A stretch of 64,000 nt of DNA from JADFAK01 sp047615865 (GCA_047615865.1 JBLHIB010000001.1:1-64000), one strand, 5' to 3'; positions 9,692 to 19,288 are shown, counted from the first letter of the stretch. The notes: a model not told the origin generated them from the letters alone. A program made the numbers and translations.

Positions 9692-10492
9692 ATGGAAGAG
9701 AAAGAAAATGACATGTCGTTTCTCGATCACCTCGAGGAACTCAGAAGCCACCTGGTCAAATCGGTTATCGCTGTTCTTGCTTGCGCTGCGGTCATCTTCG
9801 TCTTCAAGGATTTCGTTTTTGACAACATTGTTTTTGGCCCAAGCAAAGTAGATTTCTTTTCATTCAAGGCCTGGTGCCAATTGGGAGAGATGTTGTCTTT
9901 GGGGGATAAACTCTGTGTTTATGAGATCCCTTACCAAATGCAAAACACTACTGTAACAGGATCTTTTGCAGCGCATATACTTGTTTCAGCGATTGGCGGA
10001 GTAATTTTATCCTTCCCATTTATTTTCTTTCAGCTGTGGTCATTTATCAAGCCTGGCCTGCGACAAAAAGAAGCTAACATGGCTCAAGGCGCAGTGTTTT
10101 TCAGTTCTGTTTTGTTCTTTCTTGGTGTGCTTTTTGGCTACTACATGATCATTCCCCTTTCGTTGCAATTTCTGGGAGGGTATGATGTAGGTGGTGTCCC
10201 CAATATTATAACCATCACATCATACATGAAATTGGTAGCTAGCATTTGCTTGGCGTCAGGGGTTGTTTTCATGCTTCCGATTTTAGTGTATGCTCTTTCC
10301 AAACTTGGTTTGGTAACTCCTGCTCTCCTTAGAAAGTATCGGAAACATGCGGTTGTAGGCATATTGATCTTGTCTGCAGTAATCACTCCTCCCGACATTG
10401 CCAGTCAAGTTTTAGTCGCTTTGCCGGTATTTATTCTTTATGAAGTGAGTATCATTATCTCGAAACGCGTTCACAAAAATGCTGAGAAGTAA
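9692..10492 (+). CDS. tatC: Sec-independent protein translocase subunit TatC
   Basis: A 266-residue inner-membrane core of the twin-arginine translocon, which receives folded proteins with RR signal peptides. The conserved N-terminal motif SFLDHLEELRSHLVKS is at residues 9-24, and about six hydrophobic segments follow, including the FFQLWSFIKPGLRQKE loop typical of the family. There is an extended first periplasmic loop (about 45-90), which I associate with Bacteroidota TatC. TatA is not in the window. It is coupled to kdsD with a two-base gap. Confidence 0.95.
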   Translation: MEEKENDMSFLDHLEELRSHLVKSVIAVLACAAVIFVFKDFVFDNIVFGPSKVDFFSFKAWCQLGEMLSLGDKLCVYEIPYQMQNTTVTGSFAAHILVSAIGGVILSFPFIFFQLWSFIKPGLRQKEANMAQGAVFFSSVLFFLGVLFGYYMIIPLSLQFLGGYDVGGVPNIITITSYMKLVASICLASGVVFMLPILVYALSKLGLVTPALLRKYRKHAVVGILILSAVITPPDIASQVLVALPVFILYEVSIIISKRVHKNAEK

Positions 10493-10621
10493 AATAGTTA
10501 GGTCAAATTTTCTTTGCTCAGTCACAACAATCCTCCTATAAATTTGTTGATAAAGAACTGTGTGATTCTGAAGGAGTCAAGTCTTTGTTCTCATCTTCGT
10601 GCATTGCTCAGAAGGCTATCC

Positions 10622-13090
10622 ATGCAACAAAACCTGAAAATATTCGCCGTTTATCTGTTGTTCTGTTTTGCGGCACTTTCGGCGTATGCTCAGAAAACTA
10701 TTGTTGACGGTACGGTGGTCGATGTTGAAACAGAGGAGGCGATTCCATTTGCTCACTTGTATTTCAAGGGCACTAAGATCGGAACTACCTCTGATATCAA
10801 TGGAATTTACCACATCGAGACCTACTATTCGGTCGACACACTTGTAGCGACTTTCATAGGGTTTTCGGATTCGTTCATACCTGTTCAGGCTGACAAAAAA
10901 CAAACAATCAATTTTTCCATGTCAGCGGGTTCTGTGGAGCTCGGGGCGGCAGTTATTCAGGCAACCAAAGCCGAAAATCCTGCCCATCCAATAATCAGGA
11001 GTATTCTTAAAAACAAGAACGTTAACAATAGAGAAAAGCTTGACGCCTATGAGTACGAAATCTACAATAAGGTTGAATTTGATTTGAATAACCTCACTGA
11101 AGAGTTTACCGATCGCAAGGTCTTCAAACCAATAGACTTCGTTTTTGATAATTTAGATTCAACAGAAGACAAGACGTATCTGCCAATTTTCATGACAGAA
11201 ACGATGTCCAACTACTTCTACAGAAAAAATCCTAAGGCTCAGCGAGAAATGATTGAGGCGACCCAAGTGAGCGGAATAGAGAACAATAGTGTATCCCAGT
11301 TTCTTGGTGACATGTATCAAAATGTCAACGTATACGACAACAACATCATTGTTTTTGGCAAAAGCTTCGTAAGTCCGATTTCCAACTCGGGCTTCTCCTT
11401 CTACCGTTATTATTTAATGGACAGCACCTACATCGAGGGCAAATGGTGCTACCAGATAAAGTTCCAGCCCAAGCGAAAGCAAGAACTCACGTTTGATGGT
11501 GATTTTTGGGTAAACGACACCACTTTTGCCATCAAACAACTCGACGCACAAATTGCTGGTGAGGCCAACATCAATTTCGTGCAGGATTTGTGGGTAGAGC
11601 AAACCTACAATGAAATTGAAAGTGAGGTTTGGATGTTAACAGAAGATCATCTGATTATTGACTTCAACATCGCCAAAAAGACCATGGGTTTCTTTGGTCG
11701 CAAAACATCCACGTACCGGAATTTCACCATTAATGCTCCGCGTGAAGATGATTTTTACAGCGGCTTGACAGATGTCATCGTAGCCAAAGACGCAAATGAT
11801 AAAGACGATGAATACTGGAAATCACGCCGACATGTGGAACTCACCGAATCCGAAGTTGCCGTTTTTAACATGGTGGATTCCCTTCAAACAATCCCCCAAT
11901 TTCGCACTGTAGCCGACCTCATTACACTATTCATCTCTGGCTACAAGATTATCGGCCCATTTGAATTTGGCCCTTATTACACCTTGTACAGTTTCAATCC
12001 AATTGAAGGAAATCGAGTGCGTTTAGGTGGGCGAACTAGCAACGCATTCTCCAAAAGAATAATGATCGAAGGATATGGCGCGTACGGTTTTCTTGACCAT
12101 CGCTTCAAATATGGCGGAGGTATTACGTACATAGTGAAGAAAAATCCTCGGATGTCGCTTTACGTCGGGGGTAAGGCAGACGTAGAACAATTGGGACAAG
12201 CGCAAGGAGCTTTTAGAGAGGACAATGTACTTTCGTCCTTATTCCGTCGCAACCCCGCCAACAAACTAACCTCGGTTGAAGAAGTTAGCGGTTCCATTGA
12301 ACGGGAATGGTTTTATGGATTTGCAAATCAGCTGATATTCAAGCACAGGAAACTTCAACCTTTGGGTTCATTTGTTTACGAAAAGTACTCAGACAAGAGT
12401 ATGACCAATGAACAATTGGGTTCCTTGACTACTTCAGAGGTTACACTTTACACGCGATTTGCGTTCAAAGAGAAATTTGTTGCTGGTGAATTCGAAAGAA
12501 TAAGTCTCGGTACAAAGTTTCCAATTCTCGAGGTGCTATACTCTTATGGTATTCCAGAGGTGTTCGGAAGCGATTACGAGTACCACAAAGCTGTTATCCG
12601 AATTAAAGACAAAATTCGTCTTGGACCAATCGGTTATATAAGAGTCCAATTGGAAGCCGGTAAATTTTGGGGTCAATTGCCTTACCCATTGCTCCAGCTT
12701 CATCAAGGAAACGAGACGTTTTTCTATGATGAATCTGCTTTCAATACAATGAACTTTTTTGAATTCGTGAGTGATGAATGGGTATCTGCATCTCTAAGCT
12801 ACCACTTGGAAGGATTGTTCTTAAACAAGATTCCATTGTTGCGAAAATTGAAGTGGAGAGAAGTGGTGAGTGCCAAAGCTGTGGTTGGTGGATTTGATTC
12901 TGCCAATGCCGAGGAACTGCTCGTCCCATCCACGACTTTTGCCCTTAAATACCCTTTTGTCGAGGCCGCAGTTGGAATCGAGAATATCTTTACATTTTTT
13001 AGAATAGACGCACTGTACAGATTATCCTACTTGGATAACCCAGACATAGTGAAATTTGGAATTCGAGCAAAATTACAAGTGGAATTTTAG
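10622..13090 (+). CDS. DUF5686 outer-membrane protein with carboxypeptidase-like regulatory domain
   Basis: An 822-residue secreted protein. A signal peptide (FAVYLLFCFAALSAYAQ) is followed by a CarboxypepD_reg-like beta-sandwich (about 20-105: TVVDVETEEAIPFAHLYFKGT), the plug-like domain common in Bacteroidota surface proteins. The remainder matches DUF5686 as I know it, with many amphipathic beta strands and a C-terminus ending KLQVEF, consistent with an outer-membrane barrel. Function is unknown. I use the ATG at 10622 because the signal peptide begins there; an upstream in-frame start would add 36 residues. It lies between tatC and lptB, in an envelope-biogenesis run. Confidence 0.82.
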   Translation: MQQNLKIFAVYLLFCFAALSAYAQKTIVDGTVVDVETEEAIPFAHLYFKGTKIGTTSDINGIYHIETYYSVDTLVATFIGFSDSFIPVQADKKQTINFSMSAGSVELGAAVIQATKAENPAHPIIRSILKNKNVNNREKLDAYEYEIYNKVEFDLNNLTEEFTDRKVFKPIDFVFDNLDSTEDKTYLPIFMTETMSNYFYRKNPKAQREMIEATQVSGIENNSVSQFLGDMYQNVNVYDNNIIVFGKSFVSPISNSGFSFYRYYLMDSTYIEGKWCYQIKFQPKRKQELTFDGDFWVNDTTFAIKQLDAQIAGEANINFVQDLWVEQTYNEIESEVWMLTEDHLIIDFNIAKKTMGFFGRKTSTYRNFTINAPREDDFYSGLTDVIVAKDANDKDDEYWKSRRHVELTESEVAVFNMVDSLQTIPQFRTVADLITLFISGYKIIGPFEFGPYYTLYSFNPIEGNRVRLGGRTSNAFSKRIMIEGYGAYGFLDHRFKYGGGITYIVKKNPRMSLYVGGKADVEQLGQAQGAFREDNVLSSLFRRNPANKLTSVEEVSGSIEREWFYGFANQLIFKHRKLQPLGSFVYEKYSDKSMTNEQLGSLTTSEVTLYTRFAFKEKFVAGEFERISLGTKFPILEVLYSYGIPEVFGSDYEYHKAVIRIKDKIRLGPIGYIRVQLEAGKFWGQLPYPLLQLHQGNETFFYDESAFNTMNFFEFVSDEWVSASLSYHLEGLFLNKIPLLRKLKWREVVSAKAVVGGFDSANAEELLVPSTTFALKYPFVEAAVGIENIFTFFRIDALYRLSYLDNPDIVKFGIRAKLQVEF

Positions 13091-13124
13091 CCGCTGGCAA
13101 ATGACTTTCTACAGATAACCTAGA

Positions 13125-13871
13125 ATGAGCATGTTATTAAGAGCACAAGATCTTGTTAAAAAATATGGCGCCCGAAACGTAGTTAACGGGGTAAGTTTTG
13201 AAGTCAAACAAGGTGAGATTGTCGGGCTACTAGGCCCCAATGGTGCTGGAAAAACAACTTCATTTTACATGATTGTGGGTCTGGTAAAACCATATTCGGG
13301 GAACGTATTCATCGATTCTCGTGATATTACTAGTGAGCCAATGTTTCGCCGAGCAAAACTGGGTGTTGGATACCTGCCCCAAGAAGCGTCTGTATTTCGC
13401 AAACTCTCTGTTGAAGACAATATCATGGCTATCCTTGAGATGACCAAGCTGAGTAAAAAGGAACAGCATGATAAATTGGAATCATTGCTGGCTGAATTTG
13501 GTTTGACCTCAAAAAGAAAACTTATGGGCAATGTGCTATCTGGCGGGGAGCGACGACGAACCGAGATTGCAAGGGCTTTAGCCACTGATCCTAGTTTCAT
13601 CTTGTTGGACGAACCCTTTGCTGGAGTAGATCCAATAGCCGTTGAGGATATTCAGCGCATTGTAGAAAAACTAAAGAAGAAGAACATTGGCATTCTCATT
13701 ACCGACCATAATGTTCAGGAGACCTTATCAATTACAGACCGCGCATACCTCTTATTTGAAGGTAAAATCATCAAATCAGGCACGGCGGAAGAGTTAGCTG
13801 CAGATGAACAAGTGCGAAAAGTCTATTTAGGACAAAATTTTGTCTTGAAGCGCTCGAAATCAGCTGAGTGA
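13125..13871 (+). CDS. lptB: Lipopolysaccharide export ABC transporter ATP-binding protein LptB
   Basis: A 248-residue ABC ATPase that powers extraction of lipopolysaccharide by LptFG. Walker A (GPNGAGKTTS) is at about 37-46, the Q-loop region is YLPQEASVFRKLSVEDN, the signature is LSGGERRRTEIARAL, Walker B is FILLDEPFAGVDP, and the H-loop is ITDHNVQE. The phrase SVFRKLSVEDNI is characteristic of LptB among ABC ATPases. LptA, LptC, LptF and LptG are not here. The 3' end overlaps the convergent ribE by 12 bases. Confidence 0.95.
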   Translation: MSMLLRAQDLVKKYGARNVVNGVSFEVKQGEIVGLLGPNGAGKTTSFYMIVGLVKPYSGNVFIDSRDITSEPMFRRAKLGVGYLPQEASVFRKLSVEDNIMAILEMTKLSKKEQHDKLESLLAEFGLTSKRKLMGNVLSGGERRRTEIARALATDPSFILLDEPFAGVDPIAVEDIQRIVEKLKKKNIGILITDHNVQETLSITDRAYLLFEGKIIKSGTAEELAADEQVRKVYLGQNFVLKRSKSAE

Positions 13872-14462
13872 CCTAGCGGACATGAGCTCAGCGATGTATT
13901 TTCCAAGGATATCAAATTCTAGATTTACAGGGTCTCCGATTTCAAAATGCTTGAAATTTGTATGTTCAAACGTATAAGGAATAAGCGCAATAGAGAATTT
14001 CCCTGGCGCAGAATCCACAACAGTAAGACTCGCACCATTCACACATATTGATCCTTTGGCAACGGTAATTCTTGGCCCTTCGGGCAAATATTGAAACCAG
14101 AATTTGTGACTTCCGTCTTCTAGTTCAATTTTTTCCACATGAGCAATGCAGTCTACATGACCCTGGACCATGTGACCATCCAATCGGTCTCCAAGCCGCA
14201 TACATCGCTCAAGATTAACCTCATCACCCTTTTTAATAGAGCCGAGATTCGATCGATCTAAAGTCTCCTTGATGGCTGTTACTCGATAGCTTGACTGAGG
14301 GAGATTAATTTCGACTACGGTCAGGCATACCCCATTGTGGGCAACGCTCTGGTCAATCTTTAGTTCGTGAACGAAAGGGCAGTTGAGAACCAAATCGATA
14401 TTGGATTGGTCTCGCAGTACATCCGTGACTGTGGCTGTTGATTCAACAATTCCTGTAAACAT
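13860..14462 (-). CDS. ribE: Riboflavin synthase alpha subunit
   Basis: A 200-residue enzyme that dismutates two 6,7-dimethyl-8-ribityllumazine molecules to riboflavin. Two homologous lumazine-binding barrels are visible: the first begins MFTGIVES, the second near residue 95 (LDGHMVQGHVDCIAHV). The conserved NGVCLTV and its counterpart NGASLTVVD appear once in each half. Length is normal. The gene starts 41 bases downstream of the large type B cargo gene on the same strand. I see no FMN riboswitch upstream. Confidence 0.96.
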   Translation of the reverse strand: MFTGIVESTATVTDVLRDQSNIDLVLNCPFVHELKIDQSVAHNGVCLTVVEINLPQSSYRVTAIKETLDRSNLGSIKKGDEVNLERCMRLGDRLDGHMVQGHVDCIAHVEKIELEDGSHKFWFQYLPEGPRITVAKGSICVNGASLTVVDSAPGKFSIALIPYTFEHTNFKHFEIGDPVNLEFDILGKYIAELMSARSLS

Positions 14463-14503
14463 AGAGGCAAAGAAAGTTAATCAGAACAAGATTAGAAATG
14501 AAT

Positions 14504-17188
14504 TTATTCTTTCACTGGATTTCGACCGCCAAATATATGAAAGGATCCTGAGAATGATTCTGGAACAATTCCCTCGAGGCGAATGGTGTTCACCTGAATT
14601 GTATAGTAGTAAACTCCATCTGAACAAATATCACCAGTCTCTGTGTAAGTGCCGTCCCATCCAATATCTGGGTCAGTTGTTTCGAACACCAAATTACCCC
14701 AACGATTGAATATTTTGAAGTCAACATCTTCAACGAATTTATATGGAAATGGACGGAACAAATCGTTGCTTCCATCTTGATTCGGACTAAATGTATTGGG
14801 GAGGAAATAAATAGGGCAGTTGTCGACGCAAATGATCTCACTTGGCGCACTTACATTTTGATTGGCCACTCCACCTGGTCCCGGCAGCAGTGAATCCATC
14901 GCAACTATATAGAAACAGCCAGCAATGGAATTTGATTCGAGAAATTCGTTGAACACATAAGAAGTGTTCTCTGCCGAATTGATTTGACCGATGGACTCAT
15001 ATTCCCCGCCAAGGATCGGAGTATAGAACAATTCATAGGCAACAACGTCATCGACACAAGTCTCATTCGGATTGTTCCAACTAAGGTTATCTTGAATCAA
15101 CTCACAATCATTGTCGACAGAAAGTTCTGGAGGACATGGAGGAGTAAAATCATAAGGTATTCCACATGTTTCTTGCGACCAATTAAGAATTGGATCAATG
15201 ACGCTTGTAACATTGTAAGTTCCTCGACTTTCAACGCGATAACAGTACTCTACATTATTTACCAATCCAGTGTCCGTGTATGTCCGTTCGTCAGAAGTGC
15301 CTACAAAAATAAAATCGCTAGCAAGCTCATCGAATCGGTAGACATCATACTCATAGTTTTGCCAAGGAACATTGTGCTCCATTGTCAAAGTGAGTTGGTT
15401 GTCATTCGATATTGTAGAAAGCCAAACAGAAGAAGCTTCTTGACTTCTAGCAACTAGAATATCACCTGACCAAAATTCGAGACTATAATTATGAGCTGTA
15501 TTCTTTGTATCCAGACCAATATGAGTAAACGTGGTGTCTCCAAACATTAGGATAGCCCCTTCTGGCGACGTCCAAATTAAATCATTTGCGCCAGCGAATC
15601 CTTCGCTATGAAATAGCCTGTAGCTATAGGGAGGCGTGAAATTTAAAGTGTCCATTTCAGACGGAGGCGACCAAGCAACATATATTTCTCCGTCGGTATC
15701 ATCCGTTGCTTCTACACTCACATTCGTGGGCACTGGCTGGTCTTTTATCAACTTGGCACAAACTTCCTCTGACGCCAAACTTTCAGCACCATCAGGCCAG
15801 CAAGTCACTATCATGTAGCAATATTCACCACCAAAACCAACTCCAAAATCGTCGACATAAATACTAGATCCCAGTCCTTCCACCACCCCTACCAATTGGT
15901 AGCCTGTATAACTAGGCACGCCGGTCTCGCAATGATCTGGTTCAAAACCATAGAAACCATTTCGGCGATATATTTTGTACGAAAACTTAAAATGTTGAAC
16001 CGAGGGAAAGGCATTCAAACAATCATGAACGTCCCATGTGAGTTCAATAGTATTTCCAGACGGCGCGGCTTCAACATTCTCAACTGCAGGAGCAACTACT
16101 GTAATTCCAACCGTCTCAATATCTACCAACTGGACTTGTTGGCTATTATCTTCTGCTTTGAAATGAACATAATAAGGCTCATTCCTTACTTCCTCGCAAC
16201 CAGGAATCCAAGAAAATGTTCCCGTTGACGGATTGAAGGAAGCGGTATTCTCGACCGACTGCAGAGGAGCTCCAATAGCACTGAGGAACACATTGTCTCC
16301 ATTGGGATCTGATGCAACTACATTGTAGTTTAATTGTTCACCAAGAACTATACATGTATCCAGCATAGGTTCAATCACTGGAGGATCATTGTCGCAGATA
16401 TGAACATCGATTTGCATGTCGCGAATAACGGAACCAACCTTAAATAAGATGCCATTGACCTCGCGCCATTCCTCTACCAAAATGGCAATATTGAACTCGC
16501 CGGCCATAGTAGGGTTCGCCCATACTACATCACCTGTTTCGGAATCAATGGTAAAGGTATCACTCGCATCAGGAGTTCTTACATCAGGCATCTGATACCC
16601 TTCAATTGGAAGACATCCCTCTCCTAAACAAGTGACCAAAGAGAAGGTTAGTAAATCTCCATCCGGATCGAAAGCTGCTGGATTGTGTATCCAGAGTTTG
16701 TTCAAACAAGCTTGCTCTTTAGGTGGATTAAGTAATAAAACAGAATTATTATGCCCGGTATTTGGGCTAATTATCAATTCGGAAACAATGCAAAAAGGCG
16801 TAGAAACCGAAATAGGAATATTCTCAACACCACTATTTCTATTGGGATCAAGAACAGACATCGAATATGCGCCAGCGCCAGGGTACGTATGGCGGCCAAC
16901 GTAAGTATTGATTTGGGATTGGATTTCCGGTAAGGATTCGATTGAATTTCTATGGAGTGAATCCAGCACCAGTGCGTTAGGATTGTCTCCCCAATCGATT
17001 GACAGCCATTCTCGATCTGCAATAACGGTTGACTTGGTACAAGTGACAATTTTAACTTCGTAAGTGAACCCACTAATGTGAGTATAAGTAATCTCTCCTG
17101 CCCTATTGTGGGTGGCAGATACGTTCATCCCTAGGCTCATTAAAACGAGTAAAAGAATCCCTACATAAAGTCTTTGAATCACTTGCAT
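14504..17188 (-). CDS. Large secreted protein with gliding-motility-associated C-terminal (T9SS type B) domain
   Basis: An 894-residue secreted protein. The signal peptide is residues about 1-25 (YVGILLLVLMSLGMNVSA). The N-terminal part (ATHNRAGEITYTHI) is a stretch I have met in other Bacteroidota gliding-type proteins. Cadherin- or Ig-like sandwiches follow (DPDGDLLTFSL; ASDPNGDNVFLSA), then fibronectin-III-like repeats. The last ~90 residues are the CHU_C/type B sorting domain: FLPNTFSPNQDGSNDLFRPF, KIFNRWGNLVFET, GWDGTYTETGD, DGVYYYTIQV. Such proteins cross the outer membrane through the T9SS and stay on the surface or are released. Ligand unknown. No PorP/SprF partner is adjacent, unlike the cargo at 27444-28157. 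Confidence 0.88.
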   Translation of the reverse strand: MQVIQRLYVGILLLVLMSLGMNVSATHNRAGEITYTHISGFTYEVKIVTCTKSTVIADREWLSIDWGDNPNALVLDSLHRNSIESLPEIQSQINTYVGRHTYPGAGAYSMSVLDPNRNSGVENIPISVSTPFCIVSELIISPNTGHNNSVLLLNPPKEQACLNKLWIHNPAAFDPDGDLLTFSLVTCLGEGCLPIEGYQMPDVRTPDASDTFTIDSETGDVVWANPTMAGEFNIAILVEEWREVNGILFKVGSVIRDMQIDVHICDNDPPVIEPMLDTCIVLGEQLNYNVVASDPNGDNVFLSAIGAPLQSVENTASFNPSTGTFSWIPGCEEVRNEPYYVHFKAEDNSQQVQLVDIETVGITVVAPAVENVEAAPSGNTIELTWDVHDCLNAFPSVQHFKFSYKIYRRNGFYGFEPDHCETGVPSYTGYQLVGVVEGLGSSIYVDDFGVGFGGEYCYMIVTCWPDGAESLASEEVCAKLIKDQPVPTNVSVEATDDTDGEIYVAWSPPSEMDTLNFTPPYSYRLFHSEGFAGANDLIWTSPEGAILMFGDTTFTHIGLDTKNTAHNYSLEFWSGDILVARSQEASSVWLSTISNDNQLTLTMEHNVPWQNYEYDVYRFDELASDFIFVGTSDERTYTDTGLVNNVEYCYRVESRGTYNVTSVIDPILNWSQETCGIPYDFTPPCPPELSVDNDCELIQDNLSWNNPNETCVDDVVAYELFYTPILGGEYESIGQINSAENTSYVFNEFLESNSIAGCFYIVAMDSLLPGPGGVANQNVSAPSEIICVDNCPIYFLPNTFSPNQDGSNDLFRPFPYKFVEDVDFKIFNRWGNLVFETTDPDIGWDGTYTETGDICSDGVYYYTIQVNTIRLEGIVPESFSGSFHIFGGRNPVKE

Positions 17189-17300
17189 ATGGACAGATAA
17201 AGATACAAATTAATATCCCGCGACTAATACAATAAACCCCAACAATACCCGAATTGTTGCATTTAAACTAATTCATCACCAGATAGCTAATTGAAAAAGT

Positions 17301-17308
17301 TAATTTTG
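17301..17308 (+). promoter_or_regulatory. Candidate -7 promoter box for pdxA
   Basis: TAATTTTG matches TAnnTTTG, 68 bases upstream of the pdxA ATG in the divergent intergenic region. No clear -33 element is visible at standard spacing. Confidence 0.35.
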
Positions 17309-17323
17309 CGTCATTCTGATTCG

Positions 17324-17398
17324 ATGAATAAGCCATTTAGGCTTGATCTAGAAATTGGAGATTCAAGATTGAGTCGATGGAAAATAGAGAGAATTTAA
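17324..17398 (+). other. Possible 24-codon upstream ORF overlapping the pdxA start
   Basis: The first ATG after the candidate promoter opens a 24-codon frame that stops at 17396-17398, 22 bases inside pdxA in another frame. The peptide (MNKPFRLDLEIGDSR...) shows no recognised leader-peptide codon runs. It may be chance or a translational regulator. Confidence 0.15.
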
Positions 17399-18432
17399 AA
17401 GTAGGGATAAGCATTGGTGACATGAATGGCATTTCACCAGAGGTGATTGTCAAAACATTTCAGGACAAACGAATGTTTGATCATGTGACTCCCGTTGTAT
17501 ACGGACATGTCGACATCATTAAAAAAACCAAGGCAGATCTTGGTTTTAGCGAGTTTCAATACTCCGCTATAAAGGACGCCGCAGATTGTGTGAAGAAAAA
17601 GTTCAACATAATAAATGTTTGGTCAGAAACTATTGAGATGAAGCCTGGAGAGCTCTCTGCAGAAGCGGGACATTGCGCATACCTTGCCTTAAAAGCAGCA
17701 GTTGAGGATCTCGCATCGAATAAAATAGACGTCCTAGTCACAGGACCTATAAACAAAGACCTTATCCAAAGCGAAGACTTCAAGTTTCCAGGACACACGG
17801 AATTTCTTGCTGACATGGCCAACGTGGAGGACCACCTCATGTTATTGGTAGCCGATGAATTGCGAGTTGGTGTAGTAACGGGCCACGTTGCATTAAAAGA
17901 TGTTAGTGCAGAACTGACCAAGGAAAAGATCATGAGCAAGATTCAAATTCTTCATGACAGCCTGCAAAAAGACTTCGGCATTAACCACCCCAAGATTGCA
18001 GTTTTGGGTCTCAACCCACATGCTGGGGATAATGGTCTCCTAGGAGATGAGGAGAAGGATGTTATTATCCCGGCCATCAAAGCTTCAGAAGAAAAGAACA
18101 TGTATGTTTACGGACCGTTTGGAGCCGATGGATTCTTCGGTTCATCTAGCTACAAATCATTTGATGGAATACTCGCGATGTACCACGACCAAGGTTTGGT
18201 TCCTTTCAAAGCTTTAGCATTTGACACAGGTGTGAACTTCACAGCAGGCCTTCCTATTGTGCGAACCTCTCCAGACCATGGAACAGCGTACGATCTCGCT
18301 GGAAAAGGCGAGGCAAGCGCCCACAGTATTCGCCAAGCAATATTTGTCGCCGTAGACATTTACGAGAGAAGAAGAAGCCATAAAGAAATGACTTCGAACC
18401 CACTTCAGGTAAGAGCGCGCAGTAAAGAGTGA
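17377..18432 (+). CDS. pdxA: 4-hydroxythreonine-4-phosphate dehydrogenase
   Basis: A 351-residue NAD-dependent dehydrogenase of DXP-dependent pyridoxal phosphate synthesis; its product condenses with DXP by PdxJ, also encoded in this window. Visible family motifs: GISIGDMNGISPEV at the N-terminus, LVTGPINKDLIQ, FPGHTEFLAD (metal-ligand His), MYHDQGLVPFK (ligand His), and TSPDHGTAYDLAGKGEA (ligand His). The order ribE/pdxA/DUF177/rpmF/fabH/accBC is one I recognise from flavobacteria. Confidence 0.96.
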   Translation: MENRENLKVGISIGDMNGISPEVIVKTFQDKRMFDHVTPVVYGHVDIIKKTKADLGFSEFQYSAIKDAADCVKKKFNIINVWSETIEMKPGELSAEAGHCAYLALKAAVEDLASNKIDVLVTGPINKDLIQSEDFKFPGHTEFLADMANVEDHLMLLVADELRVGVVTGHVALKDVSAELTKEKIMSKIQILHDSLQKDFGINHPKIAVLGLNPHAGDNGLLGDEEKDVIIPAIKASEEKNMYVYGPFGADGFFGSSSYKSFDGILAMYHDQGLVPFKALAFDTGVNFTAGLPIVRTSPDHGTAYDLAGKGEASAHSIRQAIFVAVDIYERRRSHKEMTSNPLQVRARSKE

Positions 18433-18446
18433 AGAATTCGATAGTT

Positions 18447-18480
18447 ATTGTTCGTAATATCAATAAGTTTTGTAAATTTG
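18447..18480 (+). promoter_or_regulatory. Candidate promoter for the DUF177-rpmF operon
   Basis: The -7 box TAAATTTG lies at 18473-18480, with ATTG (one base off TTTG) at 18447-18450, a spacer of 22 bases. The GTG start at 18504 follows by 23 bases. Confidence 0.45.
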
Positions 18481-18503
18481 CCGTCCCTTAAAAAACAACA
18501 TAC

Positions 18504-19007
18504 GTGAAGCTCACCAATGATTATACAATACCTTTTACAGGATTGACGATCGGTAAGCATGCGTTCGAGTTCCAATTGGGAAAAGCGTTCTTTGAGCAAT
18601 TTGAGTATTCAGAAATTAGTGAGGGTGATGTCTTTATCGATGTTATTCTAGAGAAGCAATCGAGCATGATGATCTTGGATTTTGAATTCGAGGGAGTGAT
18701 TGAAACTATCTGTGATAGATGTCAAGAATCGGTTGAGATTGAATTAGAAGGTGAATTTCGGTTGATTGTCAAGTTTGGCGATTACACGGACACCAATAAC
18801 GACGAGATCCTTATCCTCGGACCAAATGAAGTAGAGGTTGACTTCACACAATATTTTTACGAATACTCACACCTCGCGTTACCATCCAAACGTGTGCATG
18901 ATTCTTTAGAAGAATGCAATCAGGATGTAATAGCTATTCTCAAGAATCTAAAATCTGAATCTGGAGATGATGTAGACCCGCGATGGGGAGCTCTTAAAGA
19001 CATATAA
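18504..19007 (+). CDS. DUF177 (YceD-like) protein, probable 23S rRNA accumulation factor
   Basis: A 167-residue protein of the DUF177/YceD family, encoded next to rpmF in most bacteria and required for normal 23S rRNA levels where studied. Evidence: the central CDRCQESVEIEL motif, which carries the family CxxC; an acidic C-terminal half; and the position 32 bases before rpmF. It starts with GTG at 18504 (MKLTNDYTIPFTGLTIGKHAFEF), matching the conserved N-terminus. Cytoplasmic. The C-terminal DPRWGALKD is also typical. Confidence 0.88.
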   Translation: MKLTNDYTIPFTGLTIGKHAFEFQLGKAFFEQFEYSEISEGDVFIDVILEKQSSMMILDFEFEGVIETICDRCQESVEIELEGEFRLIVKFGDYTDTNNDEILILGPNEVEVDFTQYFYEYSHLALPSKRVHDSLEECNQDVIAILKNLKSESGDDVDPRWGALKDI

Positions 19008-19039
19008 GAAGAATAAAGAATTAAGTAAAACGGATAAAA

Positions 19040-19234
19040 ATGGCACATCCTAAACGAAAGATCTCCAAAACGAGAGCTCGTAAGAGAAGAACTCATTATA
19101 AGGCTGTAGTTCCTACTGTGGCTACTTGCCCTACAACAGGTCAACCTCACCTCATGCATCGTGCGCACTGGTTCGAGGGTAAATTGTATTACCGTGGCCG
19201 TGTAGTAATGGAAAAAGCATCAGCGGAGAATTAA
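19040..19234 (+). CDS. rpmF: Ribosomal protein L32
   Basis: A 64-residue large-subunit protein. The N-terminus MAHPKRKISKTRARKRRTHYK is diagnostic of bL32. Only one cysteine (C30) remains of the four in zinc-ribbon L32 proteins, so this is a zinc-independent (C-minus) form, as I expect for Bacteroidota. It follows DUF177 and is closed by a hairpin terminator. Confidence 0.97.
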   Translation: MAHPKRKISKTRARKRRTHYKAVVPTVATCPTTGQPHLMHRAHWFEGKLYYRGRVVMEKASAEN

Positions 19235-19260
19235 TCTCACGCTTGAGCATACAAAATTGG

Positions 19261-19288
19261 AGGCTGTCTTTTTAAAGACGGCCTTTTT
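19261..19288 (+). terminator. Intrinsic terminator after rpmF
   Basis: Arms GGCTGTCTTT (19262-19271) and AAAGACGGCC (19274-19283) pair with one T-G wobble and are followed by five Ts. It separates DUF177-rpmF from fabH-accBC. Confidence 0.8.

Noticed and set aside
14463..14503. An FMN riboswitch before ribE
   Set aside because: Only 41 bases separate ribE from the upstream gene, too short for the aptamer, and no conserved RFN boxes are visible.
14984..15457. A 157-codon plus-strand frame
   Set aside because: It is antisense to the large type B cargo gene, shows no family motif and has no signal peptide; it is a shadow frame.
17556..17939. A minus-strand frame of 127 codons
   Set aside because: It is antisense to pdxA and lacks any family signature.
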